DNA from: Limnephilus marmoratus
Taxonomy: Eukaryota > Arthropoda > Insecta > Trichoptera > Limnephilidae
Assembly (NCBI GenBank): GCA_917880885.1
Contig: OU862920.1
Location: 42,009,019 to 42,073,018 of the forward strand
Length of the DNA: 64,000 bases
Reading direction: 5' to 3'
The position numbers and the translations under genes are program-made. The notes beneath the pieces were generated by a model, which was given only the letters and a program-made list of their open reading frames with translations, did not search any database and had not been told where the DNA came from. Shown here one piece after another: positions 23,280 through 33,800 of the stretch; the stretch's first letter is position 1; each line of letters starts with the position of its first letter.

Positions 23280-24305
23280 TCAATACCCGTGGTGTCAATT
23301 AATTAATTATTTGCTGTACTATGTTATCTATTCTTCATCGAATTTAATTCTGCGTTAGTTCATATATACGAGTAGCTACAATGGTAAGGTATCCACTTTT
23401 AGATCAACCATTCAACTTGGAACACGAGAGTCATTCAACCAAAGAAGTTTAGGAGAGTACAATATAAACATTATCAAAAAATAATATCAGTTATGTCCTT
23501 CGGCCTTGTCATGGACGAAATTTGGGACGAATTTCGGAAAAAATGTGTTACAAAGGATACAAAGGGTAATCGAAAATTGATGTTTTTCATTTGCCAACAA
23601 AGGCATATCATCGAATTTTACTTTGTGCAATTTGATATTTTCAAATAATTAACGTACGTTTAGGTACAATAGGTCGTTACTACAATGGATATCAACGGGC
23701 TAACCGATAATTCCCCAAACGGGCCGCACAAGCGCCCCACCCATTGTTTCAAAGCAAGTTTCCCTTAGCTGTGTTTTCATGGTTATTATGGGGGATTAAT
23801 TCAATTTACCGACTGTCAATCAACCATCAACGTTGAACAATAAGTACTAGCAGCAGTATGACCGGCCAGAACTTATTACACGTACACTCATATCCAGTTT
23901 CATGGGTTTTGATATGATTGAAATTTGCATAGCGAAATAACTTTGCGAATGCGCTCAAAGAATTCACCATCCTCATTCGATAGTGGCTTATCGGATAAAT
24001 TCTCGATATAATGTTTTATAAATATTTCCATTTGATTTGTTGGATAGGAAATGAAGTTGATAACAATAATGTAGTTACTCAAAACTCATGTATGTTTTTT
24101 TTACCGACTGTGTAAAACATTGTACATACAAAATGTTATTGTAAATTTAAGTGTGTAGTGATAGTATTTCTTAGTCTTCCTCAATAGGTGTCCTATTCTG
24201 AGGCGGACTAAAGATATTTAATTCTGTTTTAATAATAATTGTCGTTTGTTTTTTTCATTGCCCTCTTTCAGTCCCTTTCCCTGATATTGTGGAATTTTGA
24301 ATTTT
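23280..24305. other. AT-rich stretch without recognised features
   Basis: No open frame, RNA or repeat that could be supported. Confidence 0.55.
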
Positions 24306-24308
24306 GAA

Positions 24309-27300
24309 TTTTTTTTTTTTTTTTTTTACATTAACACCACACAGGAGGCCCTGAGGAAAATAATTTCCCTCAGGGCCTATGTCATCTTTGTAGATGCTGT
24401 GTGGAGGGTCTTTTTGAGGAAAGGAAGGAGTGAACATGGGTCTTGAAGAGACCCATGTTGTAGGAGGGAGGAAACACAGAGGCCGGCAAATCGTTCCACA
24501 GCCGAGCCGTTGAACTCAAGAACGAGTCATAGAAACGACCCGTTCTCATGTGAGTAATGTCAACCGTGTACAAATGTTGGGCGCGTGTTTGGCGTGTTTC
24601 CCGACTATGCACCGGTGCCGAGGGGATCAATGATGCTAGTTCCTCGGAGCATCTTCCATTGTAATACCGGTAGAACAAGGACAGCATTCCCACCTGACGC
24701 CTATGCTCTAAAGATTGCAGTCCGTCTGTTAAGATGGGAGAATCTATCAAACGGACCGCCCGTTTCTGCACAGAGTCAAGGGTTTTTTTTTTTTAGGTAT
24801 TTTGGAGCTCCTGACCAGAGGTGGCTGCCAAATTCAACCGTGGGGCGCACTTGCGATTTGTACAGGGTTAGCAGTTGGGTACTATTAAAGTATCTGCGGG
24901 CCCTGTACAGTACGCCCAGTTTCTGAGAGGCTAACTTAACTCTGGTTTCGATGGAGCCCCTGTACCTGAGCTGGTCACTTAGAGTTACACCAAGCATATC
25001 AATGGAGGTCCTGTTCGGAAGGTTGCTTCCGTTGAAGGAGACTAGATTTTCATTTCGATCCCTTTTAGACGTTATCAAACATGATTGGGTCTTTGAAACA
25101 TTAAATTCGACGAGGTTATTCTTACCCCAAGAGAAAATACTCTCGAGGTAACCGTCCATTCTTTGCTTCAAAGCCCTCCGAGCTATTGGAGTTTGTGTGC
25201 CCTTTGGGGGCTTGTCAAACAAAAAGCTATCATGGACTGTACTGTCATCCGCGTAACAATGAATCGGTGCACATGACAAGAGGTCATTGATGTGCAACAG
25301 AAACAAAGTCGGTGACAGAACCGATCCCTGTGGGACGCCAGCATTTATCGAATGCGAAGAAGAGGTGAAACCGTCAGCAACCACCTGAATCGACCTCTCC
25401 CTCAAAAAGTCGGCAATCCACTTACACAAGGATGCGGGAAGTCCGTAAGAAAGCAGTTTGTTGACAAGCCCTCGGTGCCAAACCCGGTCAAAGGCCTTGG
25501 AAATATCCAGTGCAACCGTTTGGGTCTCACCAAAACGTTCCAGGCACCGCCCCCAAACATGCGTCACATACGCGAGAAGATCACCGCACGAGCGGTTCCG
25601 CCGGAATCCGTATTGACGGTCGTTAATAATTTTGTTCTTCTCGAGGTATGTGAGCAGTTTGTCGTTGATCACACGTTCCATCACCTTAGACAGAACTGAT
25701 GTGATCGCTATGGGGCGGTAGTTGGCTGGGTTGGAGCGGTCACCCTTCTTTGGAATAGGATGAATGATCGCTTTTTTCCAACCAGAGGGCACAGAGCCAG
25801 ACTTCAGGGACATTTTGAAAAGCTTCGTCAAAATTGGAGCTATTTCTGCAGCGCACCTCTGCAATACCAGGGCAGGTATTCCGTCAGGCCCACTAGCTTT
25901 ATTAATATCAAGCCCTCGTAAGACTTGGAGTACATCCCGATGCCGGATCCTCAGCTTTTTCATATGAAAACCGCAGTGAGGAACCGACGGCGGGGTAGCA
26001 CCTTGATCATCGAGGGTCGAGTTTTCCGCGAACATTTTGCCTAATAAGTTAGCCTTTTCGGCGGCGGTATTTGCTAGAGAGCCGTCAGGTCTGGTAAGAG
26101 GTGGCAGACTGGATTTGCAGAAATTGCCACCTATTGAGCCCGCAAGCGACCAGAACGCTCTGCTGCCGTGCGGGCAGGCAGCCAGCTTTCTACTGATCTG
26201 CAGGTCGTGCTCGAATTTAGACCTATTAATGATCCTCTTGCTTTCCTTTGCCATTTTGTTATATACTGTTCTGTTTTCGGCCGTTCGAGATGTGTTGTAG
26301 ACTCGGTAAGCCGCGTTTTTTCGTCAGAGCTTTTTTGCTTCAGAGCATTGTCGACTGAACCACGGCTTTGAGCCCACACCAGTTTCTTTAACAGTGGATT
26401 GGATGAAGCCATCCATCGCGGATGTGATGACTTCACCAATTTCCTGGGCACGTCTTGAGGGATCCGAGGTCCGAAAACAGACAGCTGTCCACGGGAAAGC
26501 ATTAAAATGTGCCCGCAGACCAAACCAATCTGCTGATCTATAGTGCCACACTTTTCTCTTCAGCCGCTCGTTTGGCGGTCTGAAGGTTACGGGGATTGAC
26601 GTCGTCACCAGGCAGTGGTCAGACGATCCTAAAGGCGCTGTGACGTCAATCTTGTAGCCGTGTGGCACAGTGGTTAAAAACAAATCTAACAGATTGGAGC
26701 GGTGAGTCTGGACATCAGGAACCCTTGTAGGCTCCTGAACCATTTGCTCCAGTCCATGGCAGAGGGCAAAGGATTCCGCCTCTCGTCCAGCCGAGTCCGT
26801 TGGTCCTGAGAACTTTAACCAAGGTTCGTTATGAACATTGAAGTCCCCCAGGACCACAAACTCTGCCGTAGGGAAGCGGGGCAAGAGGTCATCAATAGTA
26901 TTACTTAGATGTTTGAAGAGTTCGGACGTATCTGAAACGCTAAGGTTCGGTGAGCGGTATAGACACGCGTAAAATCTTACCGTACTGGCAAGATTGACAC
27001 GCACCCACATTACGTCGAATCTGGAGTTCTCCAGATTCAAAAGTCGCACACAGTTGACGTCAGCTCGGCTGAAGAGACAGACACCTCCTTTGGGTCTGAA
27101 TTTGCCAACGAGGGTGAAGCCCGGGCAATCCAGATAGGTGGCGTCTGTAGGCTCGGCTATCTGCGTTTCGGAAAGGAAGAGAAGGTTAGGGCGTTGGGAG
27201 AGAAGGTGTTGGTGGACGAAGTTTAAGTTTTTGTGCAGGCCGCGAATGTTGGTGAAATTCACCAACAGCTTTGGCCTGCACCGGGGACTCCTGCTTCTCG

Positions 27301-27362
27301 CCGTTGTGATAGTGATATTACTGTTGTTTGTGCAATTCATGATTTTATACGGTTTTTTTTAA
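24309..27362 (-). mobile_element. Nearly full-length jockey-type LINE
   Basis: The 3' end is a T-run on the + strand (24309-24328), preceded in element order by a conserved 3' UTR with GGCCTATGTCATC and CACACAGGAGGCCCTGAGG. The 5' limit is placed near 27362 just before the endonuclease ATG; it may be truncated because no ORF1 or 5' UTR was recognised. No convincing target-site duplication was found by eye. Confidence 0.9.
24382..27340 (-). pseudogene. Jockey-type LINE endonuclease-reverse transcriptase, two lesions
   Basis: On the minus strand an apurinic-type endonuclease runs from the ATG at 27340. Its motifs are FTNIRGLHKN, LSETQI, VVLGDFNVHN and SSDHCLV. A TGA at 26324-26326 follows CSEAKKL, and the same frame then continues RKNAAYRVYN into the reverse transcriptase ([34 protein letters not shown]). 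An expanded A-run at about 24782-24795 shifts the frame; the C-terminal part resumes as QKRAVRLID and ends at 24382. Compared with the sister copy at 42542 the lesion is simply extra A residues. The full frame would be about 985 codons. No RNase H domain and no ORF1 are visible. It resembles jockey/CR1-group elements; the exact clade is not fixed. Confidence 0.93.
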
Positions 27363-27364
27363 TA

Positions 27365-29339
27365 TTATTTTTATTTATAAATGTAGGTTCTTTGCCTGAA
27401 AGTGGTTTAAAACTTGGAATGTTTTTTTTGTGTCATTTTGATTCGATTTAGTGTGATGTGTGATGAATTCACATACTATTAGTAATGCTATTTTTTAATA
27501 GTTTCAGTAGTAAATTTTTGACTTATTGTTCATTTGGCAAGTCAAAACTATTGAAATTTTCAATCGAATGCGTTCTCATATAAGTTGTATGTATGTATGT
27601 CAAATCACTTTTTCATCCTTAATATTAATAATATAACACTCATAGCGCAATTTATTTGGGTTCTGTCACTTTCACGTTTATTTGTGCATTTTACAATGAC
27701 AAACTTATGATAAAATTTAGTATTATATGTCTTGTTAATATTTTTGTAATGGGCAGAAGTATTGATCAAAAATTGTTGTCATCTCTTTTAGCTCGGCCAA
27801 CGGTCCCTTTTATTCGTTACATGACAAATATAAATATGGGGCAGCTCTTTAGGCGTAAACACTCATGCGATAAGTTGTTATGTAAAGCTAAAGTTGCGGA
27901 ATCGATGTTCTCAATATACGCAATGTTCCGTGTAGTGGTGGGAATTATCGACAAGCATTTCGAAATGTTCGATTTAAAGTGTTCGAATCTTTTAACTCTA
28001 AAAATAATCTTTTCAAAATAATTATTTTCTAAAAAGATAATCAGTTCGAATTCAATATTTTACAAAATTAATCTATTTAAACTCAAACGATTCAATTTTA
28101 TTCAAGCTTTTTATAGTTACGAGTATTTTCACAAATTAATATTTTTTTTTGTATCTCGATTTTTTATTTCGAAATTCGATTATTTCTGTGTTTCTGTATC
28201 GGATATTTCGCTACCTAATTCCGTGTCTCACGTTTCATAAACCGCTTATCCTGTAGTTAATTTACATAAATGCATTTTGAAACCTAGTATACTAGTATAT
28301 TATTGAGTATATTATTGTATTGAGTTCAGAAAATTCTATAAAAATAGTAGCTATTAATTATGACTACCACTTTCTCTATTTTAATTTCATTGCTATTTAA
28401 TTTCAAATTACGCTAAAATGAGTAGGAATGATAATATTGTTTTACCGCAGATCATGACCGACTAAATGTGAAATCAATTCAATGGGTTGGATATAGAATT
28501 CGTGAGAAATAACAATTCTTAATAAGTTAACAACTCTCGCCAATTATTTGGCGAGTACTTTTTGATTGTATGGAAAAAACGCTGCTTTCTTTAAGTTCGG
28601 TCGCTTTAACATTTTGATTTTATTACAAGACCAAACTGTTCTTGTACATATCGTATGTGTTATAACCCGGTTATAGCCGTGTTATAACCGCGTTCATGCA
28701 TTAGCGATTATTCTAATGTATTCATCGTAATATCAATGATTAACGGTTCTTGATTGGACTGGTTCATTGAACATCTGATTAAATTATCTGTGTATTGTTC
28801 GTCACTTTCACTGCGGATTCCCAGAGGGTAATTTGCTTGTTAATTGACAGCGATCGTAATATGAAAAGAATGCCTTAATAACTCTGTTATCCATTTTTTG
28901 CTATGTTCATTAGACATAATATGACTATGTACGTACATGAATTTCTTCGGAGTATACAAATGATATTACAAGCATTTATAATTTCGTATTCAATTTATGA
29001 CACTATTGTAGATATTGAGTACGTATATAACCGTGTTATTAAATTATTTGTATTATTAATAATTTTTTCCCGTTTTTTTGATTTTTCACAATGTTATTCA
29101 AATTTCATAACAGATTTTCAACAGAAAAAAAGTTTTATTCTCATTTTAGTTACATAAAAAATTTCAAGCATGCAGTTGATGAAACCATTTACTTTAAAAT
29201 ATACAATAAGTTATAGGGTTTATATATAAGTCAAGACACAAAAACTTATAAAGATCGACAAGGGAAAGATTATTTATGAAGACATTACTAAACAATAGGT
29301 TTCCGGAGACGCTGGAGAATATAGCACTGGATTATTTAA
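27365..29339. other. AT-rich stretch without recognised genes
   Basis: The 121-codon + frame at 27656-28021 has no domain pattern. 28660-28695 has three GTTATAAC-type motifs. Nothing else was seen. Confidence 0.5.
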
Positions 29340-29930
29340 CCCCTTCAGGCCTCGGACGTAGTCAGTCAGAAGGTCAGAATATTTTCGCTTTGCAATAAAA
29401 TCCAAATAAATAGAATATTTCTGAACGTATCCGAAAACTATTAATTATATATTTTAGTTAGTGAAATATGTTTTAAAATTTTATTGTTGGAAATAAACAT
29501 CATTTTTGAAATATTTTTTTTTTTAAGCAAACACAAAAAAGGTTTAAAAATGACCTTACGTTTTTTCTAACTAAACTTACTGATAACGAAAACAAAATTA
29601 CACACATATTTTATTAGACAAATTTATTACAAACTTTATTAGTGACCACTCTTTTTTTGTCGTTTTATGTAAAAATAATTAATGAAAAAAATCACAAAGT
29701 TTAAAATTCTTTTTTCAAATTGCGGTCTGAAGCTTTGGCTTCATAAAGTTGTACATTTAATTCTTCTCTGGTTAACTTTTTTTACATATAAAGCGTGTTG
29801 TTTTCTATTTCTAACACCGTTTAAAACTCATTTCTCACTCTAATGATAGTAAAGGAGACACAACGATTTCTATGAGACCTATGTGAACTGTTCTCAAAAG
29901 CGAACAAATTAGCTCGAGGGGTTAAAAAAT
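29340..29930 (+). repeat. Third copy of the 55928 repeat
   Basis: AGTCAGAAGGTCAGAATATT, TTTCGCTTTGCAATAAAATC, GAATATTTCTGAACGTATCC and AAGGAGACACAACGATTTCT follow the order in 56100-56545. It ends 790 bp before trio exon 1 of the window. Confidence 0.7.
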
Positions 29931-30721
29931 AAAAAATTATTAGGGAAGAAAACATAAAAAAATTTCACATTTGTGTATATCTAATATGACAATGATAATT
30001 TGGTTTTATGAATAAAATAAAATTAGCTTTTAAAAATACAAAGCCTAGTATTTTAAGATTACTCTTTTTTTGATTCATAACTTTCATCAGCTATTATTCT
30101 GCGAAGGAATTCTATGAATTTAGAATTTTACGATTTATTAATTAAAAATTGTGTACCTTTAAAAAAAAATTATCATATGTAAATACTATGTCATTTACAT
30201 TTCTATATTATGTACTACAGCTGCTGTGAAAAGTAGTTTAGGAAGAAAGCGAATTCTCTATTTACTTTATGGTTATTGTTTTATGGTAAATGGTATCTGT
30301 GTATTTTTTTCCTTCAATTTAGAGTTTAGAGCTATTTTCGATTTGTTATTTTATAACACTTTTTTAACATTTTAAAGATTTTCCCTACTTCCTATATATA
30401 TACTAGCTTGGACCGTGTTGTGGCAAGAAGTCTATGACTCCATTTTGAATAAGTTAAAAATATTTTTTTTCATAATTATTGATTTATTAATTTATTATTA
30501 ATAGGTACATATTGAATATTAATCTGACTTACTAACTCTTTTGTATGTTAGTTTCCAAAATAATTAAAACATCATAATAAAAAAATCCCCCACTCCGCCT
30601 CCTTAAAAATGACACGGAGTTAATGTAAAAAACAAAACAACAAAAATAAAAATTCCCAAATTGAAATTATTTTTCCGTTGTATGATCTTTTTCTAATTGA
30701 ATTTAATTTCCTTGTTTGTAG

Positions 30722-30884
30722 GTCTGTCAGCGATATGGACAGCACTGGATCAGTGGCGGCTGTAGAGAGCGCCCTGGACCGCCTGCGCCAGAGGAGGGCT
30801 GAGCTAGACGAGCTATGGGCCGCCCGGAAACTGCGCCTGGACCTATGTCTGCGACTGCGAATCTTCGAACGAGATGCTCTCGAG
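30722..30884 (+). CDS. trio: trio exon 1 of window (spectrin repeat start)
   Basis: The acceptor is the AG at 30720-30721 after a T-rich tract and the donor is GT at 30885. The first base completes a codon begun in an unseen exon; the exon ends on a codon boundary. It codes for [14 protein letters not shown], then a charged amphipathic helix with [16 protein letters not shown] and [11 protein letters not shown], which is the W-containing first helix of a spectrin repeat. The ATG within it is internal to the helix leader and is not claimed as the gene start. Confidence 0.9.
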
Positions 30885-33800
30885 GTAATTACTGAACATA
30901 AGTTTTAAATGTATATTTTTAAGAATTTTAATAATGTATTAATAATAATAATATTTGTTTAATTCAGCTGCACAGAGCGGTGAATGTAATACTCTGCCAT
31001 ATAAAAGTTTACATCTAAATAAAATATGTAATATGTAATTCAATATAAAATAATATGGTAAACATATTAGGACTTGAACTACCGTGGCTTGAGGGGAATT
31101 CTGCATCTATGGTGTAGGGCCGCTCCCTGCCACTGGGTGACGGCCTGGAAAAGAGTATTTTCTGATCTCCGGTAGCGCTGACTTGTCCCAGTTACTCTGC
31201 GGCGTATCAAAGCAGTGAACCCTCTGCGAAAATCTGCGAGGTGTTGCATCGCCAAGAGAGGCCGAGCGCCCTGTTTGCGTGGTTAAACTGTACTCGTGGT
31301 GTGTTCATGACACCTTGTAAGCAAGGGCAGATCCAGGATTTTTTTCTGGGGGGGGTGGGGGGGGGGGCACAAGGGGCGTACGCGTAAAAAGTCAACAATT
31401 ACTGTTAGAAATAAACTTGAAGTATCATTCTTCAAGTTTATTTCTACAAGTTCAAGTATGTATAGGAAGGTTTATGAAAGTGTCAAAATAATAGAAAAAG
31501 TAAGTGTTTAATAAAAACAGTTTTCTGTACTGTGATGGAATCTCCACAGTACACAAAAATACCGTCTGGGGGGGGGCATGTGCCCCGTGTAAGCTAGTAT
31601 AAAAGCTCATGCAATTCGTCTGGAATTCTTCTTCTCCAGAGGACTGCACCTGATGAATCTCCTTGTGAGCATGATTGCTCGCACCTCAGTACTTTTCTTT
31701 GGCGTTCTATATCATTTTTATCATTTAGTTCCATCAGTGATTTTGAGAATCGCTCCGCCGAGACGTATGGTTAGAATTACTACAGAAATGGTATTTTCTC
31801 GCACAGCGCACTTGAGGTGATTTCTCACAAAAACGGTGCTATATAAATTAGCGAAGTATTATTTTTATCAGCAGTGATGTTTTTTTTTGGCATTGTACAT
31901 TAGCCCGTGAATATCAACTAAACCCCTCCGCGAGTGAGTTTTTGGCGAACAAAACTGTACGTGACGAGTGATTTTTTTTTTGGTTCTTTTTTTTAATATT
32001 TTTTTGTAAATTATCATAGATTAACTAAAAATAATACTATATTTTGAATTAAAACGTCATCGAAATCAATCCAAGAAAATTAACCAACATCGAAAAAAAA
32101 ACATGTCCATACAAAAAAAAACTGCTTCCTTCCTCTGAAGACCATTAAATGACGCAAAAAGAATTTTTAAACTAAAACTGTGTCGGTATTGTAGGTATAT
32201 CTTCCAAAACTTCTAGGTATATCTTCAAAAAAGGTGTCATAAAATACGCAGATGTCAATAGATGCCACTACAAGTCAAATAGTTTCTTTATTATTAATTT
32301 TTTAAAACTTTATGAGTAAAATCTCAAATTATAATATTTAATTAAATGAAGACAATATTAGCGAAACTCAATCGAAATCTGGAGACAGAAAAATCAGAAA
32401 AGATATTGGCTCCGCTGGGACTCGAACCCAGAACCCTTTTCTTACATGGAAACAGCTCTACCGATTAAGCTACGGAACCCATATTAATTCGGTCACTTTT
32501 AACTGTATCATACTTCGACTAAGAACTACCAACATTATCTTCATTTACTTAACGCACATATTATTGGCTGCTATCTTTATATATGATTACAAGAAATTAA
32601 ATATTATAATTTGAGATTTTACTCATAAAGTTTAAAAAATTAATAATAAATATTCATCCTAGACTTGCAGAAAAAGTCAATAGATGTCGCGTATTACAAA
32701 TAAAATGGATAAAATTTATCCAGACACTATCTAGATTGCATTTAGTTCGAGTTGAATCTTGTAATCATATATAAAGATAGCAGCCAATAATATGTGCGTT
32801 AAGTAAATGAAGATAATGTTGGTAGTTCTTAGTCGAAGTATGATACAGTTGAAAGTGACCGAATTAATATGGGTTCCGTAGCTTAATCGGTAGAGCTGTT
32901 TCCATGTAAGAAAAGGGTTCTGGGTTCGAGTCCCAGCGGAGCCAATATCTTTTCTGATTTTTCTGTCTCCAGATTTCGATTGAGTTTCGCTAATATTGTC
33001 TTCATTTAATTAAATATTATAATTTGAGATTTTACTCATAAAGTTTAAAAAATTAATAATAAATATTCATCCTAGACTTGCAGAAAAAGTCAATAGATGT
33101 CGCGTATTACAAATAAAATGGATAAAATTTATCCAGACACTATCTAGATTGCATTTAGTTCGAGTTGAAACTTGTAATCATATATAAAGATAGCAGCCAA
33201 TAATATGTGCGTTAAGTAAATGACGATAATGTTGGTAGTTCTTAGTCGAAGTATGATACAGTTAAAAGTGACCAAATTAATATGGGTTCCGTAGCTTAAT
33301 CGGTAGAGCTGCTTCCATGTAAGAAAAGGGTTCTGGGTTCGAGTCCCAGCGGAGCCAATATCTTTTCTGATTTTTCTGTCTCCAGATTTCGATTGAGTTT
33401 CGCTAATATTGTCTTCATTTAATTAAAAATCAAATAGTTTCATTAAATATGACTGTATTTGAATTCTTCTGGGCATTTTTTTAGCTTCGCCGATCCGTTT
33501 CGCCCGTACTCGTGGAGAGGTTAGGCTTTACATGTGGCCAGAAGTTTTCTCATTGCTCTTATCGATGGAGCTAGTAATTGTCATCTCTATAGCTAATATT
33601 GTTTATACATACCCCAGCAATAAAGCCGATTCTTGTTTTGTTCAGTAAGCTTTTACTAAGCTCAACCACATGTTCGTTAAACATCAATGGGGACATTGAG
33701 CCCCTTGTATAAAGTTTATGTTTTGTGATTTCTTTCAACCACAGTGCTATATATCTTCCATACTGGTGGCCGTGGCTTGCAGTTCATAAATGTTGAAAAG

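Larger units (their letters stand above)
32287..33429. repeat. tRNA-cassette repeat cluster: one inverted and two tandem 413-bp units
   Basis: Units 32598-33010 and 33011-33423 are near-identical direct repeats; 32287-32597 is an inverted partial copy. Each carries a 72-nt tRNA-like cassette at a fixed place, with flanks GACCGAATTAATATGG and TCTTTTCTGATTTTTCTGTC. TCAAATAGTTTC occurs just outside both ends (32275-32286 and 33430-33441), as a target-site duplication would. It lies in trio intron 1. Confidence 0.85.

Noticed and set aside
26131..26523. 130-codon minus frame between the LINE endonuclease and RT parts
   Set aside because: Alternative frame; the true frame continues across a single TGA.
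27656..28021. 121-codon + frame
   Set aside because: No domain pattern and no splice or repeat context; could be chance in a stretch short of stops.
32872..32943. Functional tRNA-Thr gene
   Set aside because: Position 33 is not T, the anticodon stem is mismatched, and the sequence is embedded in a repeated body in three copies.
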